NCBI RefSeq assembly: GCF_900113025.1 | Contig: NZ_FONT01000006.1 | Coordinates: 62,001-126,000, forward strand | Reading direction: 5' to 3' | Origin: Alteribacillus iranensis | Lineage (GTDB): Bacteria > Bacillota > Bacilli > Bacillales > Marinococcaceae | DNA: 64,000 bases | In this document: one piece after another, positions 1 to 9,219 of the stretch | How the letters are laid out: each line of letters starts with the position of its first letter | Position numbering within the stretch: position 1 is the first letter of the stretch | Made by a program: the position numbers and the translations under genes | Notes under the pieces: model-generated | Databases searched by the model: none | What the model was told of the DNA's origin: nothing | Seen by the model: only the letters and a program-made list of their open reading frames with translations

Positions 1-810
1 AGCACGGAATTGAAAGACAATGTGAAGTTAGACCCTACTGCTAACATTAATAAACAAGATGGAAAAGAAGCTTGGGTAAATACAAACAACTCAGGTTCCT
101 TAGAGGCCGTTAAATATGCTTATGGTGTTAAAAGTTATAAATGGGAAGAACCTTTTTCAGTAATTCCAACAGTTCATTATATCATGGGAGGAGTGTTAGT
201 AGATCAACAAGGCTGTACAGAAGTCGATGGGTTGTTGGTAGCTGGTGAGGCGGCTGGTGGCGTTCATGGGTCAGGACGTCTTGGCTCAATGTCTCTGTTT
301 GAGGGGTTGGTATTCGGTCGGAAGGTAGGAAAGATTGCAGCAGAACAAATAGATAAAACAAAAGATAATCCATTCCCTATAAAAGAATCTGACCTGATCA
401 TTAACGAATATAAGAAGACAATAAGTAATGGGAAAGGCTCAAATTCACCGTTCTTATTAAAGAAAAAACTTGCAGAGGTAATGTGGAAAGATGTTGGACT
501 TATCAAAACGGAAAAAAGTTTACTCAGGGCCATGGAACAAATTAAGAAGATTGAAAAATTATCAAAAGAATTATTTGTAAATTGGAAAAAATCGGAGCAA
601 CGCCAATTAATTTTAAATACAATTGAGTTAAAAATGATGGTCACTACTTCGAAAGCAATCATAGTTAGTAGTTTAATAAGAAGAGAATCGAGAGGGAGTC
701 ATTACAGACTTGATTATCCTTCGGAAAATAATTCAGAAGATTATAACGTAAAAGTTGATTTAAAGGATGGGGAAGTTCAGGCTAAAAAATATGATAAAAG
801 TATTTCATAA
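1..810 (+). CDS. Fumarate reductase/succinate dehydrogenase-like flavoprotein, C-terminal part (5' end outside window)
   Basis: The reading frame is open to the left edge, so only the last 269 residues are seen. They contain the FAD-domain hallmark HYIMGGVLVD followed by GLLVAGEAAGGVHGSGRLGS and SLFEGLVFGRKVG, which in the SdhA/FrdA/NadB family bind FAD and carry the active-site Arg. A helical C-terminal domain follows, as in SdhA. Fifteen bases downstream lies an SdhB-like iron-sulfur protein, so the two probably form one soluble or peripheral dehydrogenase/reductase. Substrate is unknown. The next gene lacks the cluster that normally hands electrons to quinone, so this is probably not ordinary succinate dehydrogenase. 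The region is visibly A+T-rich compared with the core genes after 4 kb. Confidence 0.85.
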   Translation, partial: STELKDNVKLDPTANINKQDGKEAWVNTNNSGSLEAVKYAYGVKSYKWEEPFSVIPTVHYIMGGVLVDQQGCTEVDGLLVAGEAAGGVHGSGRLGSMSLFEGLVFGRKVGKIAAEQIDKTKDNPFPIKESDLIINEYKKTISNGKGSNSPFLLKKKLAEVMWKDVGLIKTEKSLLRAMEQIKKIEKLSKELFVNWKKSEQRQLILNTIELKMMVTTSKAIIVSSLIRRESRGSHYRLDYPSENNSEDYNVKVDLKDGEVQAKKYDKSIS

Positions 811-825
811 TTGGAAGGGATTAGA

Positions 826-1467
826 ATGTGTGTTATTAGAATCAACGTGAAAAGAAAAACCGATGAAATTAACGAAGTGGTAACATATCTAGTTAACACC
901 TTTGAGGAAAGAATGACGTTGTTAGAAGCACTCAAAAAGATTCAAGAAAAGCAAGAACCTACCTTGGGTATTAGATATGGCTGTAGATTTAAGGATTGTG
1001 GTTTGTGTGCTGTTAAAGTCAATGGAAAAGAAAAAATGGCGTGTGTAACAAATGCAAAGAATGAAATGTTAGTGGAACCCTTGGATCATGTGCCAATCGT
1101 TCAAGACCTTATTGTGGAACGCTCCTATATTACCAAAATGATTAGAGATTTGGAGTTGATACCTACTGTTAAAGAGGGTGAAGCCTCTATACTAGTATCA
1201 GATGAGTATATGGCAGTTGTTAAGTGTACTGATTGTCAAGCTTGTCTCTCTTCATCTGACATATACTCCCATGAAAACCGATATCAAAATGCAGGTCCAC
1301 TATTTTTCGTGAAGTTGGCGCAAATATATTACCACCCCCGACTAGACATTAATTACAAGGAGATAGCGCAAAAATTAGGACTGCACGAATATAAAAATAG
1401 TCCAACTATCCCTTGTCCTTATGGAGTACCAATTAACAAATTGGCTATAAGTCCGTTTATTGACTAA
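826..1467 (+). CDS. SdhB/FrdB-like iron-sulfur subunit with [2Fe-2S] and [4Fe-4S] but no [3Fe-4S] ligands
   Basis: 213 residues. The frame is open from a TTG at 811, but GGAAGGG sits 7 bases before the ATG at 826, which I take as the start. An N-terminal plant-type ferredoxin domain has Cys53, Cys58, Cys61 and Cys73. The C-terminal helical domain has CxxCxxC (Cys134, 137, 140) and one later Cys197 in IPCPYGVPI, matching the four [4Fe-4S] ligands of SdhB. The three cysteines that hold [3Fe-4S] in SdhB are absent: the first is Ser144, in LSSSD. It probably passes electrons to or from the flavoprotein encoded just upstream. The partner beyond the [4Fe-4S] cluster is unknown and no membrane anchor gene follows. 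Confidence 0.85.
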   Translation: MCVIRINVKRKTDEINEVVTYLVNTFEERMTLLEALKKIQEKQEPTLGIRYGCRFKDCGLCAVKVNGKEKMACVTNAKNEMLVEPLDHVPIVQDLIVERSYITKMIRDLELIPTVKEGEASILVSDEYMAVVKCTDCQACLSSSDIYSHENRYQNAGPLFFVKLAQIYYHPRLDINYKEIAQKLGLHEYKNSPTIPCPYGVPINKLAISPFID

Positions 1468-1869
1468 TGAAAACCCCATCTCTTTAAAATGAAGTTTAAT
1501 ACCTTTGTATGAAACTATAAGGAGCTAAAATACAATTGTCATCATGATTAGTGTTTTCAAATGCTATAGACATGATCGAATGGTTACTTTCCAGAAAATG
1601 GAGGTATTCAAAAGCATCGACACATCTATAAGCCTTTAGTTGATAAAACTGGAGACTCCTCTCTGCGGTAAAAGAAACACTGCGAGAACGAAGTGAAGTT
1701 CAAGCAGATGTTGCTCTTATTCTATAGGTGCACCACACAGAGAAAGAGCAAGCGCACGTAGTTTGAACTGATGTCGCACTTGTGCCTCTGGTGAAAGCGG
1801 GATGTTTTTCAACTGAATAACACCCTTTGATCCAGCTCCGTCGTTTACACATCAGCGAAGGGAGGAAGA
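1468..1869. other. Gene-free stretch with a decayed repeat and nested inverted repeats
   Basis: No supportable gene. Around 1651-1700 the text GGAGACTCCT...GCGAGAACGAAG resembles one end of the repeat seen at 51807-51920, so this may be a decayed copy. GTTCAA (1698-1703) pairs with TTGAAC (1763-1768), and inside it TTGCTCTT (1711-1718) pairs with AAGAGCAA (1744-1751). This gives a nested cruciform-like structure ahead of the MFS gene. Confidence 0.45.
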
Positions 1870-3096
1870 ATGATTTTTGGGGAAATGAAACAAAATCGGT
1901 GGTTTGCTCTATGTGTAATTGGAATTTCAGTATTTTTTTCACTAAGCTTGTGGTTCAGCGCTTCTGTAATAACCTCTCAATTGAAAGTGATTTGGAATGT
2001 TACTCCGCTGACTGAGGCTTGGTTATCTGCATCCATACCAACTGGATTTGTAATAGGAGCATTTATTAGTGCTTATTTTGGTATAGCCGATCGTTTTAAT
2101 GTCAGAAAGCTTTTTGCTCTTAGCGCTCTTCTAGGAGCACTCTTCAACTTTCTAATTATTTTTTCGGATCAAGCTATTTTTGGAATAGCTCTTCGGATTC
2201 TAACCGGGATTACACTTGCTGGGGTTTATCCACCTGCTATTAAACTCATAGCGCAATGGTTTCCTAAACAAAGGGGAATTGCTACAGGTATTATTATTGC
2301 AGCTCTAACTTTAGGAACTGCTCTACCTCATCTTATTACAATACTTATCCCAACAACTAATAATATACTAGTGCTTGCAGTTAGTTCCATGCTATCCATT
2401 ATCGCAGCTGCCATGATATTTATACTTCTCAAAGATGCCCCAGTCTCTTCGAAAAGGACCCCTTTTTCAATGGGGATGCTAGTACAAGTTTTTCGAAACA
2501 AACCAGTCATGTTGGCGAATTACGGATATTTTGGACATATGTGGGAACTTTACGCAATGTGGACTTGGCTTCCCGTCTTTCTAACAGCCAGCTTCACAAA
2601 ATCAAGTAGTGAGCCATGGATGGGTACACTCGTGTCTTTTTTATCGATTGGTGTGGCAGGAGGAATAGGATGTATATTAGGAGGGATAGTAGCAGATAAG
2701 ATAGGGCGTTCTAATCTAACTGTTATTGCGATGGCTATTAGTGCTTTTTGTGCCATAGGAATAGGGATGGTGTTTGGTCATCTATTATGGTTAACCATCG
2801 TATTAGCGCTGATATGGGGAATGGCAGTGATTGCTGATTCTGCACAATTTTCAGTGGCAGTATCAGAGTTTGCAGAAGTAGAATATGTAGGAACAGCACT
2901 AACTTTTCAAATGTGTATAGGATTTCTTATAACAATAGTATCTATAAATATTATTCCAATGTTTCAAAGATGGGTCGGATGGGAATGGGTGTTTGTTCTC
3001 TTAAGCATAGGACCAATATTAGGAATTGTCTCTATGATCAAATTCAAAAGCTTTGAAAGAGACGCGAAAGTAAAGGTAAGAAAGACTGCTCAATAA
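1870..3096 (+). CDS. MFS transporter, 12 membrane segments
   Basis: 408 residues, nearly all hydrophobic helices. GGAGGAAG just precedes the ATG. Helix 2 is followed by an ADRFNVRKLF loop in the place of the MFS signature loop, and RILTGITLAGVYPPAIKLIA resembles the helix 4-5 region of the cyanate/nitrate-type and anion:cation symporter MFS branches. A basic C-terminal tail is cytoplasmic. It stands alone between the flavoprotein/iron-sulfur pair and a convergent TetR gene. Import of the flavoenzyme's substrate is an inference from position only. A bidirectional hairpin terminator follows. Confidence 0.85.
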   Translation: MIFGEMKQNRWFALCVIGISVFFSLSLWFSASVITSQLKVIWNVTPLTEAWLSASIPTGFVIGAFISAYFGIADRFNVRKLFALSALLGALFNFLIIFSDQAIFGIALRILTGITLAGVYPPAIKLIAQWFPKQRGIATGIIIAALTLGTALPHLITILIPTTNNILVLAVSSMLSIIAAAMIFILLKDAPVSSKRTPFSMGMLVQVFRNKPVMLANYGYFGHMWELYAMWTWLPVFLTASFTKSSSEPWMGTLVSFLSIGVAGGIGCILGGIVADKIGRSNLTVIAMAISAFCAIGIGMVFGHLLWLTIVLALIWGMAVIADSAQFSVAVSEFAEVEYVGTALTFQMCIGFLITIVSINIIPMFQRWVGWEWVFVLLSIGPILGIVSMIKFKSFERDAKVKVRKTAQ

Positions 3097-3140
3097 TTTC
3101 ATTCCTTATTTAGATTTAACTCCGAATAAATTTATTTTGA

Positions 3141-3185
3141 TAGGTCGCTCAACATGGACAAATCATGTTGAGCAGCCTATTTTTA
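3141..3185. terminator. Bidirectional terminator between MFS and tetR genes
   Basis: Perfect 10-bp stem GCTCAACATG (3147-3156) with CATGTTGAGC (3164-3173), flanked by AGG and CCT that extend it, then TATTTTTATT on the plus strand. It separates two convergent genes. Confidence 0.75.
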
Positions 3186-3791
3186 TTGATTAACTACATT
3201 ATTATTTGTCAAAGAGGCAATAAGAGTCTCTAGGCAGATGGTTTTATAGTAGTCATGTAGGTCCTCTTGTTCTCTCATTAACCATTGTATTAAGCAGCCA
3301 TCAATTAATGACCTTATAGATATGGAAGCTTTTTCAATATCCATGTTGCTTGGAAATATTCCTTCTTCTTGTCCTAATGATACAATTTCTCTCCCAATAG
3401 ACCAGCAATTATCATAAAACTTATCATTGATTTCCTTGAAATTGCTATTATGACGAACTTGCCCTAAAAAGTCTATATAAACTCTAAAAAATCTCTTGTT
3501 CTCGGCTGGAGTAGAGAAAGCAGCCTCTACATAAGCTGTCAATTTACCTATAGCTGTGTGTTCTTGTTGAATAGCATTGTATTCGTTTTCATAAATTTTA
3601 TCAGTAACCCATTCTAGCAAATGACGCAATACATCTTCTTTATTTTTAAAATGATAATTGGTTACACCTTTACTAACTCCAGCGTAGTCAGCTATGTCTT
3701 GTAAGGTGAGTGAATGAAATCCTTTTTCAGCTATAGCTTGTAATGAAGCTATCAATATTTGGTTTCTCCTTTTTTCTTTTAATTTACTCAT
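3183..3791 (-). CDS. TetR/AcrR-family transcriptional regulator
   Basis: 202 residues from an ATG at 3791 preceded by GGAGG. The frame extends further upstream, but the Met at 3791 has the only good ribosome site. The N-terminal helix-turn-helix is clear (IAEKGFHSLTLQDIADYAGV then KGVTNYHFKNKEDVL), close to the BetI-like branch. The C-terminal domain is ligand-binding, ligand unknown. The regulated genes are not obvious. Its own upstream region has a TAAAC-N4-GTTTA inverted repeat that could be its operator, and the MFS gene is convergent rather than divergent. Confidence 0.88.
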   Translation of the reverse strand: MSKLKEKRRNQILIASLQAIAEKGFHSLTLQDIADYAGVSKGVTNYHFKNKEDVLRHLLEWVTDKIYENEYNAIQQEHTAIGKLTAYVEAAFSTPAENKRFFRVYIDFLGQVRHNSNFKEINDKFYDNCWSIGREIVSLGQEEGIFPSNMDIEKASISIRSLIDGCLIQWLMREQEDLHDYYKTICLETLIASLTNNNVVNQ

Positions 3792-3815
3792 AACAAACCT
3801 CCGTTTTAAATTTTT

Positions 3816-3829
3816 TAAACGTAAGTTTA
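3816..3829. promoter_or_regulatory. Candidate TetR operator
   Basis: TAAACGTAAGTTTA is an inverted repeat (TAAAC, 4-base spacer, GTTTA) lying 25 bases upstream of the tetR start. Its position fits autoregulation. This is an inference from symmetry and location only. Confidence 0.4.
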
Positions 3830-3921
3830 TTATAACAAAAAACCGACTGGATAACATACAAAATTTTCAAATAATTAAATTTCTTATAATTTATACATTA
3901 TATAAGAGGAGGTGAAAGCAT

Positions 3922-3987
3922 ATGAGAGGAAACTTTTTAAACAATCTAGAAGCTTTGAGATTTTTTTATTTATCTCTGCTGAAGTAG
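3922..3987 (+). CDS. Possible 21-residue leader peptide or small protein
   Basis: A near-ideal ribosome site (AGAGGAGGTG) lies 7 bases before an ATG that opens 21 codons (MRGNFLNNLEALRFFYLSLL, Lys, TAG). It is not recognisable. The end of the frame overlaps a possible stem formed by GAAGCTT near 3949 and AAGCTTC just after the stop, so an attenuator-like leader for ctpB is one option. A chance open frame is another. Confidence 0.35.
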   Translation: MRGNFLNNLEALRFFYLSLLK

Positions 3988-4101
3988 ATAAGCTTCAAAA
4001 AATCCCCCGCTTCTGTTGTAGATGAGTAAGAGTAGTTTAAGATAATTATCATTTCATGGTAGAATGAAATAGATAAGTGAAAGTGTAAAGGTGGTACATA
4101 G

Positions 4102-5544
4102 ATGAGATGGAAACCAAAAGCTGCAGCTGCAGTAGTCGGTGCTGCCTTGATTGCAGGGACAGGCGGCGTTTTTGCCGGCATGGGTATGAATGAAGAGGCC
4201 AGCACTTCAGGCTCACAATCGGAGATAGAGAGTGAGCCGGAAGCAGACGGGTTAGATAAAGTAGAACAGGTTTATCAAATAATCAATGAAAAATATATGG
4301 AAGATGTAGATGAACAAGAATTGATCAAAGGGGCATTGGAGGGGATGGTGGACGAATTAGAAGACCCTCACTCAGCCTATATGGATAGAGAGACGACAGA
4401 AGAATTTACTCAGTCTCTAGAGTCTTCTTTTGAAGGTATTGGAGCAGAAGTCAGTATGGTGGATGATACGGTAACGATTGTTTCGCCTTTTAAGGATTCT
4501 CCTGCAGAAGAAGCAGGTCTCCGTCCGAACGATCAAATCTTGGAAGTCGATGGGGAGAGTACAGAAGGTGATTCATTACATGACACGGTACTAAAAATTA
4601 GAGGTGAAAAAGGTACTACTGTAGTTCTAACGGTACGACGACAAGGTACAGAGCAGCCTTTTAAAGTTGAGGTAGAGCGTGATGAAATCCCGGTAGAAAC
4701 CGTTTATTCCGACATATACCAGGAAAATGGTAAGAAGATTGGTTATTTGGAGCTAACCTCTTTTGCTGAGGAAACAGCTTCTGAGTTTGAGACACATTTA
4801 AATGAACTTGAAGATAAAGGAATTGATGGTTTAATTATTGATGTAAGAGGGAATCCGGGAGGTTTTCTCACCAGTGTAGAAGAAATAGGTGATTTAGTTA
4901 TACCTGGTCAAGAAACGGTTGTTCAAATTGAAGATCCGAATGGTGAAATCGTTCGTTCTGTATCCGCTTTGCATGAGAAGAAGACTTATCCCATTGTAGG
5001 GCTGATTGATCAAGGAAGCGTATCGGCTTCAGAAATTCTGGCAGCAGCTTTGAAAGAGGCTGGTGGTTATGAACTCGTGGGAGAGACGACGTATGGCAAG
5101 GGAACTGTTCAACAGTCTGTGCAATTAGGAGATGGCAGTGAGCTGAAACTTTCCATGTTTAAATGGTTAACATCCGATGGCAACTGGATAAATGAGGAAG
5201 GTGTGAGTCCGACTGTTGAAGTGAAGCAGCCTGATTACTTTTATTCTGCCGTGTTGTCCCCGGAGGATGAACTTTCGAAGGATGACATAGGGGAACAGGT
5301 CGGTATAGCCCAAAAGATGTTAGAAGGACTAGGTTATAACCCTGGCCGAACCGATGGATATTTTGATCAAGCAACGGAGGATGCTGTTCGCGCGTTTCAA
5401 CAAAGTACGGAGGGTTTGGAAACTAGTGGTGTAATTGATGAAAACACAGCTGGTGAAATGAACCAAGCCCTGTTAGAACTCATTCAAGATCCTTCTAATG
5501 ACAAGCAATTAGATGCAGCACTTGATTTAATCTCAACTCAATAA
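4102..5544 (+). CDS. ctpB: Carboxy-terminal processing protease CtpB (S41 family)
   Basis: 480 residues. One N-terminal hydrophobic anchor (about 7-28), PDZ domain (about 105-185), S41 protease core and a C-terminal peptidoglycan-binding domain (about 385-460, with the YNPGRTDGYFDQAT repeat). The Ser-Lys dyad is Ser308 in GSVSASE and Lys333 in TYGKGTVQ. In B. subtilis CtpB acts in the space between mother cell and forespore membranes, cutting SpoIVFA and so releasing pro-sigma-K processing. Length and domain order match it well. It is followed by minJ, as in B. subtilis. A weak GATAATTATC palindrome lies upstream at 4041-4050 with no clear meaning. Confidence 0.93.
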   Translation: MRWKPKAAAAVVGAALIAGTGGVFAGMGMNEEASTSGSQSEIESEPEADGLDKVEQVYQIINEKYMEDVDEQELIKGALEGMVDELEDPHSAYMDRETTEEFTQSLESSFEGIGAEVSMVDDTVTIVSPFKDSPAEEAGLRPNDQILEVDGESTEGDSLHDTVLKIRGEKGTTVVLTVRRQGTEQPFKVEVERDEIPVETVYSDIYQENGKKIGYLELTSFAEETASEFETHLNELEDKGIDGLIIDVRGNPGGFLTSVEEIGDLVIPGQETVVQIEDPNGEIVRSVSALHEKKTYPIVGLIDQGSVSASEILAAALKEAGGYELVGETTYGKGTVQQSVQLGDGSELKLSMFKWLTSDGNWINEEGVSPTVEVKQPDYFYSAVLSPEDELSKDDIGEQVGIAQKMLEGLGYNPGRTDGYFDQATEDAVRAFQQSTEGLETSGVIDENTAGEMNQALLELIQDPSNDKQLDAALDLISTQ

Positions 5545-5640
5545 CCTTAAGTGATGCTTAACAAATATGGGCTGTTTCTTATCAAAGCATCCGATAAGGA
5601 AACAGCCTGATAGCATATATAAGGAAAAGGAGCGGCGTTC

Positions 5641-6834
5641 ATGGAAATACTGGGCTGGGAATTGCTGAAAAGTGTCGGGCGTTTTTTTACACATCCCCTT
5701 ACATATATTCTTCCACTTGTCATGTTTATGCTCGGTTACTTTCGAGTGAAAAGAGAACGCGCTGACTTTCATATGAAAGTACAACAAGCAGTGTTTGATG
5801 TTACTGCTCCTATATTACCAGGTTTATTGGCAGGGATAGTTTTGTCAGTTATAACCGTTATATTGGCACCTGTGATTTCTGTTATATTCCTGTTTCTTAT
5901 AGGTATTCTTACTCTCTTGTTTTCTATAACTGGCAGGGCTAACTTACTCTCTCCTGCTTTGACGCTAGGTGTAAGCATACTGATTGTTTATTTTATCACG
6001 GTTACAGGAGCAGAAGTACCGTGGATATCTTCTCAAATTACAGGATTGGGCCAAGGGGATATTCTTGCTGTAATGACAGTTATGACGGTTCTTCTGTTTG
6101 GAGAAGCGATATTAGTGTGGAAGGATGGTCCTCGTCACACTTCCCCTCTGATATCCAAAAGCCCACGTGGCAAATGGGTTGGCGCTCACCGGCTCCAACG
6201 AGTATGGTTTGTACCTCTCTTTCTATTTATTCCTGGAGGGCCGTTGGAGGGGTTTAGCGTGTGGCCAATTGTGCCATTTGAGGATGGGGGCTTGTCTCTA
6301 TTTCTAGTCCCGGTGGCCATCGGTTCTCGGTTTACTATTTATCATACTTTGCCGCAACAAGCATTTACTCGCATTGGACAATATATTTGTATGCTAGCCA
6401 TAATAGTTGGGGCAGGAACAATTTTAGCTTATTTCTATCCTGGTATTCTTCTTTATGTAACTATTTTCGCAGTAGCTGGCAGGCTGTTTTTACAGCTGTT
6501 TGTGAAAAGACAGGAACGAGGGAATCCCCCTCTTTTTACACTTCAGCGTAAAGGTGTAAAAATACTGGGGGTGCTCCCAAGTTCGCCTGCTGAAAAAATG
6601 GGATTGCTTCCTGGAGAAACAATTATAAAAGTGAATGGTTTACCTGTGAATAATGAAAGAGAATTTTATCATGCTCTTCAAAAAAACTCGGCGTATAGTA
6701 AAGTGGAAGTGAGAGACATGAATGGAGAAGTTCGACACACCCAATCAACTGTTTATGATAATGAACATCACGAGATAGGTGTCTTGTTAGTAAAAGAAAA
6801 AGATTACCCCTTTACTATGTCAAGAGAAGGGTAA
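5641..6834 (+). CDS. minJ: Cell-division topological determinant MinJ
   Basis: 397 residues, the same length as B. subtilis MinJ. The first 280 residues hold several membrane helices and the C-terminus is a PDZ domain (GVKILGVLPSSPAEKMGLLPGETIIKVNG region, about 305-385). In the known system MinJ bridges DivIVA at curved septal membrane to MinD, keeping MinCD and the divisome placed correctly. AAAAGGAG precedes the ATG. Position between ctpB and csbA-uvrB agrees with the Bacillus order. Confidence 0.9.
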   Translation: MEILGWELLKSVGRFFTHPLTYILPLVMFMLGYFRVKRERADFHMKVQQAVFDVTAPILPGLLAGIVLSVITVILAPVISVIFLFLIGILTLLFSITGRANLLSPALTLGVSILIVYFITVTGAEVPWISSQITGLGQGDILAVMTVMTVLLFGEAILVWKDGPRHTSPLISKSPRGKWVGAHRLQRVWFVPLFLFIPGGPLEGFSVWPIVPFEDGGLSLFLVPVAIGSRFTIYHTLPQQAFTRIGQYICMLAIIVGAGTILAYFYPGILLYVTIFAVAGRLFLQLFVKRQERGNPPLFTLQRKGVKILGVLPSSPAEKMGLLPGETIIKVNGLPVNNEREFYHALQKNSAYSKVEVRDMNGEVRHTQSTVYDNEHHEIGVLLVKEKDYPFTMSREG

Positions 6835-6857
6835 GCGGAGAAAGAAGGAGTTCTTAC

Positions 6858-7079
6858 GTGACGATTATTGGAGCTGCTATTCTTCCATTCCTGATGTTAT
6901 ATATTTCAGTTCGACTAACACATAGCTTTTTAGGCGGAATATTAGTTACAGTTATAGTAACAATTGGTACCAAGCCTTGGGATATTAGTCTTTGGACAGG
7001 CGTCGTCACTATGTTATCGTTACTGTTATCCATACCGGTTATTTGGAATATAGCTAAAAAAAAGAAGAAAGGTCCTTAA
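6858..7079 (+). CDS. csbA: Small membrane protein CsbA
   Basis: 73 residues from GTG with AAGGAG 7 bases upstream. Three hydrophobic segments and a basic tail (IAKKKKKGP). Size, topology and position immediately upstream of uvrB match B. subtilis CsbA (76 residues), a general-stress membrane protein of unknown role. The name rests mainly on synteny and shape. Confidence 0.72.
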   Translation: MTIIGAAILPFLMLYISVRLTHSFLGGILVTVIVTIGTKPWDISLWTGVVTMLSLLLSIPVIWNIAKKKKKGP

Positions 7080-7104
7080 CAGCGGTGATATGCCGCTGTT
7101 TTTT
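7080..7104 (+). terminator. Rho-independent terminator after csbA
   Basis: CAGCGG (7080-7085) pairs with CCGCTG (7093-7098), followed by seven or more T. It separates csbA from the LexA-controlled uvrBA unit. Confidence 0.8.
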
Positions 7105-7129
7105 TCATAAGTTAATCATGTCACTGTTA

Positions 7130-7179
7130 CGAACATTCATTCGTAAAACCGTTTGATTCGCAAGAATGTGTGGTATAAT
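7130..7179 (+). promoter_or_regulatory. uvrBA promoter with LexA (DinR)-like box
   Basis: CGAACATTCATTCG at 7130-7143 differs by one base from the Bacillus LexA pattern CGAAC-N4-GTTCG. It lies just upstream of an extended -10 element TGGTATAAT (-10 at 7174-7179) with a poor -35 (TTGATT 7153-7158, 15-base spacer). This fits SOS induction of uvrBA, which is established in B. subtilis. Confidence 0.7.
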
Positions 7180-7237
7180 AGTACAGTAGTATATAGAAGA
7201 TCCTACTGTAATGGAATGGAAAAGTGAGGGATGGTTG

Positions 7238-9214
7238 ATGAGTGAAACATTTGATTTAGTCTCCAAATATAAGCCTGAGGGGGATCAACCTAAAGCGATT
7301 GAAGCGCTCACAGAAGGGTTGAGAGAAGGCAGGAAGCACCAAACACTTTTAGGCGCAACAGGAACCGGAAAAACCTTCACTGTTTCCAATGTAATAAAGG
7401 AAGTTACTAAGCCGACTCTTGTTATAGCGCATAATAAAACGTTAGCTGGTCAGCTTTATAGCGAGTTTAAGGAATTTTTTCCTAATAATGCTGTAGAGTA
7501 TTTTGTCAGTTATTATGACTTTTATCAGCCTGAGGCTTATGTTCCCCAGACTGATATGTATATTGAAAAAGATGCCAGCATTAATGATGAAATTGATAAG
7601 CTCCGCCATTCTGCTACAAGTGCTTTATTTGAGCGGAACGACGTTATTATTGTTGCCAGTGTTTCTTGTATATATGGTTTAGGTTCTCCTGAAGAATATA
7701 GAGACTTAGTACTCTCTCTTCGGACAGGAATGCAAATAGAAAGAGATACTGTCCTAAGGGAGTTAGTAGATATTCAATACGAACGGAATGATATAAATTT
7801 TGTTCGCGGAACCTTTCGAGTGCGCGGAGATGTCGTGGAGATATTTCCGGCATCACGAGACGAGCATTGTATTAGAGTCGAGTTTTTTGGTGATGAAATT
7901 GACCGAATTACGGAAGTAGATGCTTTGACGGGAGAAATTCTAGGGCAACGAAATCACGTCGCCATTTTTCCGGCGTCTCACTTTGTTACAAGGGAAGATA
8001 AATTAAATCGAGCGATAAAAAACATCGAAAAAGAGCTTGAAGAACAGCTGGCTCGTTTTCGTGAGAAAGGCAGAGAGTTGGAGGCTCAACGGCTAGAGCA
8101 ACGAACAAACTATGACCTTGAAATGATGAAGGAGATGGGGTTTTGTTCAGGTATCGAGAACTACTCCCGTCATTTAACATTTCGTAAGCCTGGAGATTCT
8201 CCCTACACTCTTTTAGACTATTTTCCGGATGATTTTTTAATTGTTGTAGATGAGTCGCATGTGACGCTGCCCCAGATCAGAGGAATGTTTAATGGAGACC
8301 AGGCCCGTAAACAAGTACTCGTTGATCATGGGTTTCGGCTGCCTTCAGCACTTGATAACCGCCCGCTGAGATTTGAAGAATTTGAAGAACGAGTAAATCA
8401 AGCTATTTTTGTATCGGCTACACCGGGACCTTACGAAATCGAACATACGCCAGATATGGTTGAACAAATCATCCGACCAACCGGGTTGTTAGATCCTACC
8501 ATTGATGTGCGCCCTATTGAAGGCCAAATTGATGATCTAATCGGTGAAATTAATGAACGTAAAGAGAAAAGTGAACGCGTACTTGTTACGACATTAACTA
8601 AAAAGATGGCGGAAGACTTAACGGCTTACTTAAAAGAAGTAGGGATCCGCGTGAAATATTTGCACTCGGATATTAAGACATTAGAACGGATAGATATTGT
8701 TCGGCAATTGAGGTTAGGAGAGTTTGATGTCCTCGTCGGAATCAATTTATTGAGAGAAGGTCTTGATATTCCGGAAGTGTCACTTGTAGCGATTTTAGAT
8801 GCGGATAAAGAAGGGTTTCTTCGTGCAGAACGATCTCTTATACAGACAATGGGAAGGGCAGCGCGTCATTCGAATGGTCATGTCGTTATGTATGCAGACC
8901 GAATTACTGATTCTATGGACACAGCTATCCGCGAAACGAATCGTCGGCGTGAGATTCAGGAAGCATATAATGAAAAACATGGCATTACTCCAAAAACTAT
9001 TCAAAAAGCAATTCCGCAAGTTATTCAAGCGACTATTTCATCGGAGGATGAAGGAGATTTTGATAAACCGGCTCTAGATAAAATGAGCAAGAAAGAACGT
9101 CAGAAAGTGATCGATGAATTAGAATCAGAAATGAAGCAAGCGGCAAGGGATTTACAGTTTGAGCGTGCTGCAGAACTTCGCGATATGCTGTTGGAAATTA
9201 AAGCGGAAGGATGA
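7238..9214 (+). CDS. uvrB: Excinuclease ABC subunit UvrB
   Basis: 658 residues. The frame allows an ATG at 7211, but the Met at 7238 has GAGGG at good spacing and gives [17 protein letters not shown], aligning with known UvrB starts. Walker A is GATGTGKTF, the DEAD-like box is DESH, the beta-hairpin region follows [12 protein letters not shown], and the C-terminal UVR motif ([11 protein letters not shown]) binds UvrC. With UvrA it recognises bulky DNA lesions, then loads UvrC for dual incision. The stop overlaps the first in-frame ATG of the uvrA frame. Confidence 0.97.
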   Translation: MSETFDLVSKYKPEGDQPKAIEALTEGLREGRKHQTLLGATGTGKTFTVSNVIKEVTKPTLVIAHNKTLAGQLYSEFKEFFPNNAVEYFVSYYDFYQPEAYVPQTDMYIEKDASINDEIDKLRHSATSALFERNDVIIVASVSCIYGLGSPEEYRDLVLSLRTGMQIERDTVLRELVDIQYERNDINFVRGTFRVRGDVVEIFPASRDEHCIRVEFFGDEIDRITEVDALTGEILGQRNHVAIFPASHFVTREDKLNRAIKNIEKELEEQLARFREKGRELEAQRLEQRTNYDLEMMKEMGFCSGIENYSRHLTFRKPGDSPYTLLDYFPDDFLIVVDESHVTLPQIRGMFNGDQARKQVLVDHGFRLPSALDNRPLRFEEFEERVNQAIFVSATPGPYEIEHTPDMVEQIIRPTGLLDPTIDVRPIEGQIDDLIGEINERKEKSERVLVTTLTKKMAEDLTAYLKEVGIRVKYLHSDIKTLERIDIVRQLRLGEFDVLVGINLLREGLDIPEVSLVAILDADKEGFLRAERSLIQTMGRAARHSNGHVVMYADRITDSMDTAIRETNRRREIQEAYNEKHGITPKTIQKAIPQVIQATISSEDEGDFDKPALDKMSKKERQKVIDELESEMKQAARDLQFERAAELRDMLLEIKAEG

Positions 9215-9219
9215 CCTTG

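Noticed and set aside
4041-4053. GATAATTATCATT as a Fur box before ctpB
   Set aside because: Only half of the 7-1-7 pattern is present and the gene is not iron-related.
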